The translations under genes and the position numbers were made by a program. 64,000 bases of DNA from JAFGFG01 sp964442905 (GTDB taxonomy: Archaea > Aenigmatarchaeota > Aenigmatarchaeia > QMZP01 > JAFGSV01). The DNA is taken from positions 1 to 64,000 of the forward strand of contig CAYUBD010000001.1 of NCBI GenBank assembly GCA_964442905.1. The letters run 5' to 3'. Of the stretch, positions 16,858 through 25,554 are shown piece by piece; position 1 is the first letter of the stretch, and every line of letters begins with the position of its first letter. The notes beneath the pieces are model-generated. The model had not been told where the DNA came from, searched no databases, and saw only the letters and a list, made by a program, of their open reading frames with translations.

Positions 16858-17144
16858 TTACTCCCATTTTTTACCATTTTCATTGATATTATTACATAAA
16901 TCTCCCATACTATTAATATCGGTATGAGCATCGCGATGCCCAGCACGGTCCCGTTCGTGATCATCCCCTCGGTCGTCATCTCTATGAATTCACCGCCCTC
17001 GTAGCCAAGGACATGGTCCACAAGTATCATGACCGAAGCTCCCCATAACATCAGGGAAAGAAGGTTCAGCTTGTATTTCTTGGGCGCCGTTATCCAAAGC
17101 GCGGTCGCGCCGATTGCCGCAAGCATGGTAGTTATGAGCCACAT
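16854..17144 (-). CDS. Small membrane protein, first of a tandem pair
   Basis: A 96-residue protein with three hydrophobic segments and a VDHVLGYEGGEFIEM motif after the second. It is related to the downstream gene and overlaps it by four bases; a tandem duplication is likely. No family recognised. The pair diverges from the hycI-type protease gene, so a hydrogenase link is only positional. Confidence 0.7.
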   Translation of the reverse strand: MWLITTMLAAIGATALWITAPKKYKLNLLSLMLWGASVMILVDHVLGYEGGEFIEMTTEGMITNGTVLGIAMLIPILIVWEIYVIISMKMVKNGSK

Positions 17145-17212
17145 ATGAAAAACACCTTAATAGTGATAAATGATGAAATTCATTAATAAGTTTTTCTCAG
17201 CAACTCTAGGCT

Positions 17213-17650
17213 ATGAACGTACTGATGGGCATAGGCAACGAGCTGAAAGGGGACGATGGCATAGGCAACATCATAGCCAGGAAGTTCAGGGTACCTGGCT
17301 GGAAGAGCATACCATGCGAGACCGTCCCCGAGAATTTCACGTCCGTGGTTAAGAGGGAAAACCCCGGGATTCTTGTCATAGTTGACGCGACTGAGATGGG
17401 ACTCCGTCCAGGCGAATTCAGACATATACCCAAAGAGAAGCTCGGTTCCGATGTCGTTGGAACGCACGGGATACCGCTCCGGCACCTCGTCTCCTATCTT
17501 GAGGATTCTGCAGGCAGAATCATCTTCATAGGCATACAGCCCGGGAACATGAAAATCGGAGAATCTGTTTCCAACGAAGTCACCGATGCGGGTGATGAGA
17601 TAACAGAAATAATCAAAAAATCGGACTTTTCTGGCATAAAAGCGCTATAG
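17213..17650 (+). CDS. hycI: Hydrogenase maturation protease (HycI/HyaD family)
   Basis: A 145-residue endopeptidase that cuts the C-terminal tail of a [NiFe]-hydrogenase large subunit once nickel is in place. GIGNELKGDDGIG is the family opening with the first acidic ligand, VIVDATEMG the second, and THGIPLRHL carries the histidine. FIGIQPGNM is also typical. The likely substrate is MbhL (23020-24270), which has a 34-residue tail after DPCMSCTNR, as HycI substrates do. Confidence 0.88.
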   Translation: MNVLMGIGNELKGDDGIGNIIARKFRVPGWKSIPCETVPENFTSVVKRENPGILVIVDATEMGLRPGEFRHIPKEKLGSDVVGTHGIPLRHLVSYLEDSAGRIIFIGIQPGNMKIGESVSNEVTDAGDEITEIIKKSDFSGIKAL

Positions 17651-17684
17651 GTCGGACATCAGATACCTTTATAAAGACTTACTT

Positions 17685-17700
17685 ACTAATAAGTAGTAAC
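17685..17700. promoter_or_regulatory. Shared upstream motif, copy 1
   Basis: ACTAATAAGTAGTAAC lies between a TATA box (CTTTATAAAG, about 17668-17677) and ATG 17716. A near-identical motif (14 of 15 bases) precedes the unknown gene at 58780. It includes the half-sites ACTTA/TAAGT and TTACT/AGTAA and could be an operator. Confidence 0.4.
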
Positions 17701-17715
17701 AGAAAGGTGTATATT

Positions 17716-18159
17716 ATGGATACTGACGTATGTGTCGAAGAGGCGAAGAAGCTGGATAGTTCGGAGAGTGGAACCAGCAGGTTTGATTTTTCTAAACTGC
17801 CAAGATACGAGGGAATCACGCTGGAGGAGGCGGGAGCCATGCTATCAGACGAGAAGAAAAAGGTCGACACACTGGACAGGAGATACAGGGAAGGATGGAT
17901 TCTGAGGCACATGCCGCTGAAGACGAAGCACTACAACCAGCTTGAGGATTCAAACCTTGAAATAGGCAAGATTCGAAGAGGTCTCGAAGGCTCGCTTTAT
18001 GAAATTCCTTCTCTTATGAAAGAGGATTTGGAATCGCTGAAAACCCAGATAGACAGGATGGAGATTGAGTATGGCGGGAATGTGGAGATGAAGTTCAAAG
18101 ACGCACCCATTATTCCAAAGTACCTCTACATTCTAGGCACATGCTTTACGGGTAAATGA
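17716..18159 (+). CDS. Hypothetical protein
   Basis: A soluble, charged, helical 147-residue protein (LEEAGAMLSDEKKKVDTLDRRYREG, split by short loops). No family recognised. AGGTGT nine bases before ATG 17716 supports that start over 17707. It heads three same-strand small genes ending at 18784. Its promoter carries the ACTAATAAGTAGTAA motif shared with the 58.8-kb gene. Confidence 0.6.
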   Translation: MDTDVCVEEAKKLDSSESGTSRFDFSKLPRYEGITLEEAGAMLSDEKKKVDTLDRRYREGWILRHMPLKTKHYNQLEDSNLEIGKIRRGLEGSLYEIPSLMKEDLESLKTQIDRMEIEYGGNVEMKFKDAPIIPKYLYILGTCFTGK

Positions 18160-18175
18160 TTAGGGAGGTGTGAAT

Positions 18176-18508
18176 ATGAATTATTCCGGATTAGATGTCA
18201 TGGAGAAAAACAAGGTTACGGGAGCAGGCGCTATCGGCCTTAACAGGGCTCATGATTATCTGGATGGGGAAATCCATCTCAACGGCGAGCTCAACCCGCT
18301 TTATACAGGACTTTGGAACACTCTCAGATATATGACACACACTAAGCAGGGATATAAAGAGTGGGGACGCGAAGGAGAAAGGGGAGGCCATTTATGGCGC
18401 ACTATGGAAGATGTCGCTACCACTATTAAAAGATTGAAAAGAGAAAAGGACGCAAAAATCACCGGTGAACTCCGCGAAGTCCTTCCCGGGCTCAGACTTT
18501 ACTGTTAA
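18176..18508 (+). CDS. Hypothetical protein, related to the next gene
   Basis: A 110-residue protein. GGAGGTG nine bases upstream, the strongest ribosome-binding site seen here, fixes ATG 18176. The segment AHDYLDGEI followed by LNPLYTGLWNTLRYMTHT parallels AKKYISGEI and RLYEGLLNTMNYLNEHG in the next gene, so the two are probably diverged copies. The C-terminus is basic and helical. No known family. Confidence 0.6.
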   Translation: MNYSGLDVMEKNKVTGAGAIGLNRAHDYLDGEIHLNGELNPLYTGLWNTLRYMTHTKQGYKEWGREGERGGHLWRTMEDVATTIKRLKREKDAKITGELREVLPGLRLYC

Positions 18509-18541
18509 TTTTTTAATTGACTTGAATTGGGAGATAATGAT

Positions 18542-18784
18542 ATGAAATACGGTCTAGGTACAGCAGATGGATTTAGCCTCGCTAAGAAATATATCAGTGG
18601 AGAGATTAGCGAGACTGAGTTAACAGATATCATAGGAAAGAGTCCCGAGAGACTCTACGAAGGCCTTTTGAACACGATGAACTATCTTAACGAACATGGA
18701 AACAATGGCGTCGTGAAGGAACTCGGCATGAAAGCAACTCTTGATAATTTCAAGCACAAGCAGGCCATTCCATCTTCCGTGTGA
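18542..18784 (+). CDS. Hypothetical protein, related to the previous gene
   Basis: An 80-residue protein starting MKYGLGTADGF. It shares with its neighbour the pattern A-x-x-Y-x-x-GEI, then LY-x-GL-x-NT, then a Tyr. The TTG at 18527 is an alternative start, but the ATG at 18542 matches the neighbour's N-terminus better. It ends 17 bases before the convergent helicase gene. Function unknown. Confidence 0.55.
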   Translation: MKYGLGTADGFSLAKKYISGEISETELTDIIGKSPERLYEGLLNTMNYLNEHGNNGVVKELGMKATLDNFKHKQAIPSSV

Positions 18785-18800
18785 GCCTGATTTTCCGCAT

Positions 18801-20078
18801 TTATCGTCTTTTTCGTCCTCTGAAACGGGGATTCGAGTCTGAACTAGAGTTACTTCGGCCTCTGCTGAAGTTCGGTCTTCTTCCCTGGCTTGAACTTCCG
18901 CCGCCTCCGCTGTATCCGGACCTTCTCGGACGCGACCCGTACGATGTCCTGTCACGTATGAACTGGACCTTTTGGAAATGTGGCATCTGCGCCTGTACGA
19001 TATCAAGGTCTTCTTCCCTGTTTATCCTTCTGAAGTTATCATGGTCCCTGTTCGTGAGAAGCGTTACGGCATTCCCGGCTTCGCCGGCTCTTGCCGTCCT
19101 GCCTATCCTGTGTATATAGTCCTTCCCTGTCTTCGGGGCGTCGTAATTGTATACATGCGTTATGTTCTTTATGTCCAGTCCCCTCGCTGCGACATCGGTG
19201 GCCACGAGTACGTCTATTTTCTCCTTCCTGAGCGATTCGAGCGACTTCTCCCTCATACTCTGCGACATGCCGCCGTGTATCTCCAATGCGTCTATTCCCT
19301 GCTTTCTTAGATTCTTGGCGACCGTGCCTGCTTCCTCCCTGGTTGCGCAGAACACCAAAGCCAGACCGGGCGTCGCATTCCTCAGAAGGTGCACCAGAAG
19401 AGGGAACTTGTCCCCCTGGTAGTGTATGTCGTAGTATGACTGCCTGAGCTTGCTGGTATCAACATATGACTGTGTCCGTATCATAGCGGGATTCTTCAGG
19501 TGCCTGTTCATTATTTCCTCTATATCATAAGATACGGTCGCGCTGAACATGAGCGTCTGCCTATCTCTGGGGACGTGCCTTATTATCTTCTCGACGTCAT
19601 CTATGAAACCCATATCCAGCATCCGGTCGGTCTCGTCAAGCACAAGGAACTTCACGTTCCTGAATGATATGGTTTCCCTGCTGAGGTGGTCAAGTATCCT
19701 TCCCGGTGTCCCGACCACGACGTTCGCTGTCCTTAAGTCCCTCATCTGCGGCTCTATGCCCACACCGCCGTATACGCTTATGACTTTCACTCCCAGCACG
19801 TTTCCGAAGTCCCTGAAAACGTCAGTCACCTGGACGCAGAGCTCCCTCGTAGGAGTAAGCACGAGAACCTGCAGGCCCTTCCCGGGATCTATCTTATCGA
19901 GAATGGGAAGAGCAAACGCCATGGTCTTACCTGAGCCGGTCTCTGCCTGGCCGACGACATCTTTTCCTTCAAGTATTAACGGTATAGTTTTTTGCTGTAT
20001 GTCCGTGGGCTCTTCAAATTGCAGTTCCCTGGATTTCTGGAGGAGCTTAGGATTTATATGCAGTTCTTCGAATTTCAT
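18801..20078 (-). CDS. DEAD-box-type RNA helicase with DETD motif
   Basis: A 425-residue SF2 RNA helicase. Visible motifs: Q motif (FEEPTDIQQ), I AETGSGKT, Ia PTRELC, GTPGR, II DETD at 148-151, III SAT, IV-V VFCATREE and ATDVAARGLD, VI HRIGRTARA. Motif II has Thr for the usual Ala. The C-terminal 45 residues are Gly/Ser/Arg-rich (RGG-like), likely for unspecific RNA binding. Such enzymes remodel rRNA and mRNA structure. It is convergent with the small-gene trio. Confidence 0.93.
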   Translation of the reverse strand: MKFEELHINPKLLQKSRELQFEEPTDIQQKTIPLILEGKDVVGQAETGSGKTMAFALPILDKIDPGKGLQVLVLTPTRELCVQVTDVFRDFGNVLGVKVISVYGGVGIEPQMRDLRTANVVVGTPGRILDHLSRETISFRNVKFLVLDETDRMLDMGFIDDVEKIIRHVPRDRQTLMFSATVSYDIEEIMNRHLKNPAMIRTQSYVDTSKLRQSYYDIHYQGDKFPLLVHLLRNATPGLALVFCATREEAGTVAKNLRKQGIDALEIHGGMSQSMREKSLESLRKEKIDVLVATDVAARGLDIKNITHVYNYDAPKTGKDYIHRIGRTARAGEAGNAVTLLTNRDHDNFRRINREEDLDIVQAQMPHFQKVQFIRDRTSYGSRPRRSGYSGGGGSSSQGRRPNFSRGRSNSSSDSNPRFRGRKRR

Positions 20079-20104
20079 GTTATATCATTTCCCTGAAAAT
20101 AAGG

Positions 20105-20536
20105 CTAAGAGATTCCCACGACCTTGAACTTGAATGTCAGTGTTTTTCCTGCAAGAGGGTGGTTCATGTCAACGGTTGTTCCCTTTTCTGTAACCTTTAT
20201 CACCTTTGCCTCTATGTCTATTCCGTTCGGCATGTGCATTCCGATCATCATCCCGGCCTTTAACTCATTTCCCGGAGGCATGCTCTCTTTTGGTATCTGC
20301 CTTACAAGGAACGGCTTATGATCACCGTAAGCTTCTGACGGTTTCAGCGTCACTGTCTTTTCCTCACCGGCTTTCATGCCGACTACCTCATTATCAAATC
20401 CCGGAATCATCTGTCCTCCGCCCACCTTGAATTCCAGCGGCTCTCCGCCGTGCTTCTCGGTGCTGTCGAACACTTCACCATCTTCAAGCCTGCCTTCGTA
20501 TTCAACTTTCACCATGTCGCCTTTCTTTATAGTCAT
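20105..20536 (-). CDS. FKBP-type peptidyl-prolyl isomerase (SlyD-like)
   Basis: A 143-residue prolyl isomerase/chaperone. The FKBP core (MTIKKGDMVKVEYEGRLEDG, GGGQMIPGFD) is interrupted after EAYGDH by an insert-in-flap domain, as in archaeal short FKBPs and SlyD, and ends with DMNHPLAGKTLTF. It lacks the histidine-rich tail of bacterial SlyD. AAGGTTGATGGA before ATG 20536 and a TATA element about 40 bases upstream argue against the longer frame starting at 20623. Confidence 0.9.
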   Translation of the reverse strand: MTIKKGDMVKVEYEGRLEDGEVFDSTEKHGGEPLEFKVGGGQMIPGFDNEVVGMKAGEEKTVTLKPSEAYGDHKPFLVRQIPKESMPPGNELKAGMMIGMHMPNGIDIEAKVIKVTEKGTTVDMNHPLAGKTLTFKFKVVGIS

Positions 20537-20591
20537 TCCATCAACCTTTATAGCACATAGGATGCATCCTTTATAAAACTTACAATAACGG

Positions 20592-21614
20592 TTATTTCCT
20601 TGTGCCGCTTCTGAAGAATTCATGCATCATGGCTGTGGTAAATCCTCTTATCATCGTCAGCGGCTCCCCTTTTACGGCGCCTAACCCGCGCGTGCATCCG
20701 TAGTAGCACGGCGTCCTGGTATAGCAGCGCCTTATCGGACAGCGCATTTTCTGCCTGATCTCGTTCCATTCCCTGTTTATGTCGATCTTCCTGAGATCGA
20801 AGAACGCCGGTAGCTCAAGGCAGGGGCTTAGCGTGCCTTCTGATGTTATCCTGAGCGAGTTAACGAATGCATCGCACGGACCTACGTCTTCCCCCCGCAG
20901 ATACCGCACGTTACCGTCGATAAATGCACCGTTTAAGGGTGACAATCTGTCACGCGTCTTTTCCATTTCCGCTATTATTTCTTCCATTTTCCTGTTATTT
21001 TTGAGGCTCAGGGATGCATCTGAGTCCGAAGCGTAATTCATCACATCATTGTAAGTATTGAAGGTCAATGCCAGCCCAAGCCTGTGGGCGAATCGCCTTA
21101 TATCATCGAGCTCCCTGTAGTTGATGCTGGTTATCGTGGCATGCAGGCCGCCCCTGAGGCCTTCATGTTCTGAAAGCGATCTTATGTTCTTCAGGACGGT
21201 TTCGAACCTGTCAACACCTCTTATCCGGGCGTATTTCTTCCTGTCAAGCGTATCGAGGCTGACAGTCACTGTAATCCTTCCTCGGGTGTTAAGCCTGTCC
21301 AGTTTCTTCAGTGTATTTTCGGACAAAAGTATCCCGTTTGTTATGACATTGATGTCAAATCCAAGTCCGTTGAGTATCCTTGTTACCTCAAAGAATTCCT
21401 TGTGTACGAGCGGCTCCCCGCCCTGAAGGAATACCGTATGGATGCCGAACTTCTTGAGGTCGGTGAAGACTTTCTTAATCTCAGGCAGCGTCATCTCCTT
21501 CTCCCGGCGCTTCCATATGCTGCACATGGCGCATCTGGAGTTGCACCTTGTTGTGACATCATAGACGCAGAGCGTAGGCTTCCCTGTAAAGATATTCAGA
21601 AGGCTTTTCCACAT
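20592..21614 (-). CDS. Radical SAM enzyme with C-terminal cysteines
   Basis: A 340-residue radical SAM protein. The SAM-cluster motif is C24-x3-C28-x2-C31 in TTRCNSRCAMCSIWKRR, followed by FLQGGEPLVH. C-terminal cysteines (EGTLSPCLELP, then CPIRRCYTRTPCYYGC) resemble a SPASM-type auxiliary cluster, as in peptide-modifying or heme-synthesis enzymes. The substrate is not predictable. ATG 21614 gives the natural N-terminus; the longer frame is a shadow of mbhN. Confidence 0.88.
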   Translation of the reverse strand: MWKSLLNIFTGKPTLCVYDVTTRCNSRCAMCSIWKRREKEMTLPEIKKVFTDLKKFGIHTVFLQGGEPLVHKEFFEVTRILNGLGFDINVITNGILLSENTLKKLDRLNTRGRITVTVSLDTLDRKKYARIRGVDRFETVLKNIRSLSEHEGLRGGLHATITSINYRELDDIRRFAHRLGLALTFNTYNDVMNYASDSDASLSLKNNRKMEEIIAEMEKTRDRLSPLNGAFIDGNVRYLRGEDVGPCDAFVNSLRITSEGTLSPCLELPAFFDLRKIDINREWNEIRQKMRCPIRRCYTRTPCYYGCTRGLGAVKGEPLTMIRGFTTAMMHEFFRSGTRK

Positions 21615-21640
21615 AGTATCACGTATTAGTAGGTGTGTAT

Positions 21641-22018
21641 TTAATCTTTCTTGTAATCCGCCAGAAGAAACTCGTCGGTGAACGTCAGGCACTTGACGGG
21701 GCAGACGTTGACGCATTCCCCGCAGAACGTGCACCTGGAGGGGTAGTATTTGATTTTCCTGGTCTTGGGGTCGAATACGACGGCATTCGCAGGGCATACC
21801 TTTACGCAGAGCTGGCAGCCTATGCACTTCTTCCTGTCGTAGGCTATCTTGCCCCGGAAGCCTTTCGGCAGATGGACTGGCGGATTCAGCTTTACTTTTC
21901 CTCTTTTGACATCCTTCAGCAGGGCATTTACGGACTTCGGTGCGTGCTTCGCCGGGAACTGGTTTGTGAAAGCTTTCCTGAATAGCTGCTTCAGAAGCTC
22001 GAATTGCATAGTAAGCAT
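21641..22018 (-). CDS. mbhN: Membrane-bound hydrogenase ferredoxin subunit MbhN
   Basis: A 125-residue NuoI/MbhN-type subunit with two [4Fe-4S] motifs, CIGCQLCVKVCP and CTFCGECVNVCP. These carry electrons from external ferredoxin to the MbhJ cluster. It is the last gene of the leftward mbhA-N operon and follows mbhM directly. GGTGTGAT before ATG 22018 is a good ribosome-binding site. A paralogue is encoded at 36986-37363. Confidence 0.92.
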   Translation of the reverse strand: MLTMQFELLKQLFRKAFTNQFPAKHAPKSVNALLKDVKRGKVKLNPPVHLPKGFRGKIAYDRKKCIGCQLCVKVCPANAVVFDPKTRKIKYYPSRCTFCGECVNVCPVKCLTFTDEFLLADYKKD

Positions 22019-22019
22019 A

Positions 22020-23027
22020 TCACACCATCCTCAATAGCACATCGGCACTTACCAGCAGAAGCCCCAGAAGGGCTATGAGAGTCGTGTAGCCCCAGTATAC
22101 CTTGACCACCTGCGTAATCCTGAACCTCGCCAGAGCCACCCTTATGAAGGTCGAGCTGAGGAACACGACTACGAAAAGCTTGAAAAGGAAGAACAGCCCG
22201 TTGGCTGCCATCCAGAACACCGGATATCCCGATGTTAATACGAAAGCGGAAAGATCGAAGGGAAGGAACAGCGCTATGACCAGCGACCCCATTACAACCA
22301 TCTTGACAGCACTGGCAAGATAGAACAGCGCCAGGTTCCTTCCTGAATACTCCACCAGCAGGCCCCCTGCTATTTCTGTTTCAGCTTCAGCAGCGTCCAC
22401 CGGAATTATTCCAAGCTCACCGGTTGTCACGAATATAAGCACTATGAACAGCAGGAAAAGACCGGATGCACCGACCGGCCCTACAAGCGTCCATACATTA
22501 GCCCATGAAACGGCCCCAATATCGAATGCTGCTTCCATACCACCTGACATGGACATGAGCCATGCTATGGATATTATGGCTATCGCCAGCGGGAATTCGT
22601 AGCTTAACATTGCTATCATCTCCCTTTGGGCACCGACAGTTGCGTAGGGCGATGATGATGCGAAGCCGCCTATAACAAGTGCCAAAGACGGGAATATGAG
22701 CAGGTAAAGAATAACTATAAGGTCTCCGTAACCTCCCAGCAGTGATATTCCGAAGAGCGGGACGTACAGCAGCAGTAAAAGTGATGATGCAAGTGCAACG
22801 ACTGGCATCAGGTTGAATATCCATGCAACCGCATTCTTCGGTACAATGTTTTCTTTCATCAACAACTTTTTAACGTCTATGAATGGCTGCCTTAGCGGAG
22901 GGCCTACCCTTGCCTGCATCCTGGCCGCAAGCCTCCTGTCAATACCTTTGTAGAAGAGACCGAGTATTATGCCGACGGCAGCGAATCCCGGAATTAGCAT
23001 CAGATTCCACAGCAGCAGGTCAATCAT
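22020..23027 (-). CDS. mbhM: Membrane-bound hydrogenase subunit MbhM (NuoH-like)
   Basis: A 335-residue integral membrane protein with about eight helices that anchors the hydrogenase arm, homologous to complex I NuoH. The amphipathic loop RRLAARMQARVGPPLRQPFIDVKKLL after helix 1 and the acidic loop GIIPVDAAEAETEIAGGLLVEYSG are diagnostic. The gene overlaps mbhL by eight bases. It is the only NuoH-like gene in the window. Confidence 0.93.
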   Translation of the reverse strand: MIDLLLWNLMLIPGFAAVGIILGLFYKGIDRRLAARMQARVGPPLRQPFIDVKKLLMKENIVPKNAVAWIFNLMPVVALASSLLLLLYVPLFGISLLGGYGDLIVILYLLIFPSLALVIGGFASSSPYATVGAQREMIAMLSYEFPLAIAIISIAWLMSMSGGMEAAFDIGAVSWANVWTLVGPVGASGLFLLFIVLIFVTTGELGIIPVDAAEAETEIAGGLLVEYSGRNLALFYLASAVKMVVMGSLVIALFLPFDLSAFVLTSGYPVFWMAANGLFFLFKLFVVVFLSSTFIRVALARFRITQVVKVYWGYTTLIALLGLLLVSADVLLRMV

Positions 23028-24270
23028 TTTTCAGCAACCTCCTGATTTCCTTGGTCTTTTCAACTGACAGCCTGTGAAGCATGTCCTGCGTAAGTATGCT
23101 GTTGCTCTTACCGGACACCACAGCCCTGTTGGTGCATGACATGCATGGGTCAATCGATGCTGCAATGATTGGTATGTCGGCAATCTGTTCCCCCATGAGC
23201 ATGGGTATCCATGCCATGATGTTGTTGTATGTCGGGGCTCTCACCTTCCACGAGTACGGCGAATCCTCGTCTACCATCTTTACATAATGGAATACCTCAC
23301 CCCTTGGTGCCTCAAGACGTCCTATTCCCTCGCCTTTGACATCCCTCAGGCCTGCAAGCACCTTCGGTATCTTCTCCTCGTAGGTTATCTTCCCTTCCGG
23401 CATCTGCTTCAGGCATTTGTCAATTATCTCTGCGGATTGCTTTACCTCAAGAAGCCTTGCTATCACGCGGTCATAGACGTCCCCGCGGATTTCACCTGTT
23501 ATTATGTCGGGTGTCATGATCTCAATGTCAAGGTCAGGATAAGCCGCGTATGACTCGTCAATCCTTACGTCCTTCTTCACTCCTGACGCCCTTGCCGTCG
23601 GACCTACTGCGCATGTTGCGAGTGCCTCCTTCTTCGTCAGTATACCAACGTCCCTTGTCCTTGATTTTATGACGGGGTCCTTCAGAAATATCTTGCCAAG
23701 CTTGTCAAAGCTCTTGACATAATAGTCAACGGTCTTCTTTACGGCCGGGAACTGCTTCTTGGTTATGTCCCTTCGTACGCCGCCTATGGTTATTATGGCC
23801 TTGGTTATCCTGTTTCCTGTGAGATACTCTATGGTATCGAGCACGTTCTCCCTGAGCTTCCATGTGTAGTGCAGGACAGAATCAAAGCCCAGCTCATGTG
23901 CTGCCACACCGGCCCATAGTACATGGGAGTGTATCCTTTCCAACTCCGCCATGATGGTCCTTATGTATCCTGCCCTTTCGGGAACCTCTATCTGTGCTAT
24001 GGACTCGACAGCCTTGGAGAAAGCAAGACTGTGGCAGATGTTGCATATGCCGCATATCCTCTCGGCAAGGAACAGTATCTGGATTGGATTCCTTCTTGTT
24101 CCTATCCATTCTATCCCTCTGTGAACCTGGCTCAATTCGAAGTCAACACCTGTGACTTTCTCACCTTCTATGGACATATTCAGCTTTACGGGCTCCTTGA
24201 GTGCAGGATGCACAGGCCCTATTGAGATCGAATATGAAGTATCGCATGCACCGAATGTATTTTTCCCCAT
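23020..24270 (-). CDS. mbhL: [NiFe]-hydrogenase large subunit MbhL
   Basis: Catalytic subunit (416 residues) of a group 4 H2-evolving hydrogenase. Motif L1 is RICGICNICH with C73 and C76. Motif L2 is DPCMSCTNR with C376 and C379. All four Ni-Fe ligands are present. A 34-residue tail follows R382, as in HycE-type precursors, where a HycI protease cuts after this Arg; such a protease is encoded at 17213. The gene lies between mbhK and mbhM and overlaps mbhM. Confidence 0.95.
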   Translation of the reverse strand: MGKNTFGACDTSYSISIGPVHPALKEPVKLNMSIEGEKVTGVDFELSQVHRGIEWIGTRRNPIQILFLAERICGICNICHSLAFSKAVESIAQIEVPERAGYIRTIMAELERIHSHVLWAGVAAHELGFDSVLHYTWKLRENVLDTIEYLTGNRITKAIITIGGVRRDITKKQFPAVKKTVDYYVKSFDKLGKIFLKDPVIKSRTRDVGILTKKEALATCAVGPTARASGVKKDVRIDESYAAYPDLDIEIMTPDIITGEIRGDVYDRVIARLLEVKQSAEIIDKCLKQMPEGKITYEEKIPKVLAGLRDVKGEGIGRLEAPRGEVFHYVKMVDEDSPYSWKVRAPTYNNIMAWIPMLMGEQIADIPIIAASIDPCMSCTNRAVVSGKSNSILTQDMLHRLSVEKTKEIRRLLKND

Positions 24271-24278
24271 AATATCAC

Positions 24279-24791
24279 CTAGTTTGTCCTCCTCACCAGC
24301 TTTTCCGGACCCTTCTCATCATTTCTCCACGGGAACACGCCCTTCGGGAAAGTTTCGTCCAGGAACAGCCTCCTGGAATCAGGTATGCCCTTTATCTTTA
24401 CTCCCAGCATCTCCTGCATCTCTCTCTCCGTTATCAGTGCACCGGGTATAATACCCGTTATGGTATCAACAACCGGATCCTTCTTCGGAAGATTCACCTT
24501 CATTGTCAGCACGATTTCTCCTGTCCTGTGGGCGTAATTGACGGTGAAATGGTAGTTGATGACAATATTCTTCCCGGCATCGTATCCGGAGCAGACCGAG
24601 AAGTGCGGATCCGGATATTGTTTGCATAGATGCCTGACAGCCTTCTTTAGCGCGGTCCTGTCGACTTCGAACCACACGCGCTTCAGGTGATTCGTATGCT
24701 TCATCTTGTGGGGTATCTTCTCAACCATACCTTTCCTCACTTTGGTCCCGAACTTGTTCTTGAAAGATTTCAAAACGCTTTCAGGCGTCAT
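24279..24791 (-). CDS. mbhK: Membrane-bound hydrogenase subunit MbhK (NuoC-like)
   Basis: A 170-residue soluble subunit of the hydrogenase arm, homologous to complex I NuoC (30-kDa). The NuoC signature is seen as PGALITEREMQEMLGVKIKGIPDSRRLFLDE. It has no cofactor. ATG 24791 overlaps the mbhJ stop by four bases and is preferred to the longer frame from 24824. Its paralogue is at 38469-38987. Confidence 0.9.
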   Translation of the reverse strand: MTPESVLKSFKNKFGTKVRKGMVEKIPHKMKHTNHLKRVWFEVDRTALKKAVRHLCKQYPDPHFSVCSGYDAGKNIVINYHFTVNYAHRTGEIVLTMKVNLPKKDPVVDTITGIIPGALITEREMQEMLGVKIKGIPDSRRLFLDETFPKGVFPWRNDEKGPEKLVRRTN

Positions 24792-25216
24792 TTTTTCGCC
24801 TCCGCATCTTCCAGCTTCTTCCATGCCTTCACCACGCCGTCAATTATGGCCTCGGGCCTTGGCGGGCAGCCAGGCACATAGACATCCACAGGGACTATCC
24901 TGTCAACCGGGCCTACCAGATTATATGATTCATAGAACACACCACCGGTGCTCCCGCAGTTGCCTACGCACATAACGACCTTGGGATCAGGCGTCTGGTC
25001 GTAAACCCTTTTCAGCTTGTCCTTCATGTCCCTCGTCACCGGTCCTGTCACAAGCAGAACGTCAGCATGCCTTGGTGTTCCTACCAGCTTTATGCCGAAT
25101 CTCTCTACATCATATCTCGGAGTGAGTGCTGCCACTATCTCTATGTCGCATCCATTGCACGAACCTGTGTTGACATGGAAGGCCCACAATGACCTGTTGA
25201 GGTCCTTTATGCTCAT
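24788..25216 (-). CDS. mbhJ: Membrane-bound hydrogenase small subunit MbhJ (NuoB-like)
   Basis: A 142-residue small subunit holding the [4Fe-4S] cluster next to the Ni-Fe site. The four ligands are C20 and C23 (GSCNGCDIE), C87 (GNCGSTGG) and C117 (PGCPPRP). YDVERFGIKLVGTPRHADVL is typical of NuoB/MbhJ. It is coupled to mbhI and mbhK through four-base overlaps. Compare the paralogue at 38984, where the first motif is altered. Confidence 0.94.
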   Translation of the reverse strand: MSIKDLNRSLWAFHVNTGSCNGCDIEIVAALTPRYDVERFGIKLVGTPRHADVLLVTGPVTRDMKDKLKRVYDQTPDPKVVMCVGNCGSTGGVFYESYNLVGPVDRIVPVDVYVPGCPPRPEAIIDGVVKAWKKLEDAEAKK

Positions 25217-25554
25217 GCCATGCCTCCAATCAGTATTACAGCCGCAACGATCACGATCAGCAGTACGAAAGAGTAAATGTAATCATTCACTATACCGGTA
25301 TGTAATCTCACCATCCATCTGTAATATTTTTTCATGGCCTCGAAGAAACCCCAGTACAGGTTGCCTGGATGTATATTCTTTTCCGGTGCCACCCCGCCTG
25401 AAAAGAATGGAACAGTCTGCTCTGTGCCTTTTTTGTACTTCTTCGTGCCTGTCGACCTTATCAGATATACAACTATGATTATGATTGCGGCTGCCGCCAG
25501 GAGCGCAAGGGGGCTCCACACTCCGGATACTGTCCTGAACATGATGTCTATCAT
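25213..25554 (-). CDS. mbhI: Membrane-bound hydrogenase subunit MbhI
   Basis: A 113-residue membrane subunit: a helix at about residues 15-33, a conserved central stretch (FFSGGVAPEKNIHPGNLYWGF), and a C-terminal helix. In Thermococcales MbhI joins the Mrp-like antiporter arm to the hydrogenase arm. Length and position between mbhH and mbhJ fit. Both ends overlap the neighbours by four bases. Confidence 0.85.
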   Translation of the reverse strand: MIDIMFRTVSGVWSPLALLAAAAIIIIVVYLIRSTGTKKYKKGTEQTVPFFSGGVAPEKNIHPGNLYWGFFEAMKKYYRWMVRLHTGIVNDYIYSFVLLIVIVAAVILIGGMA

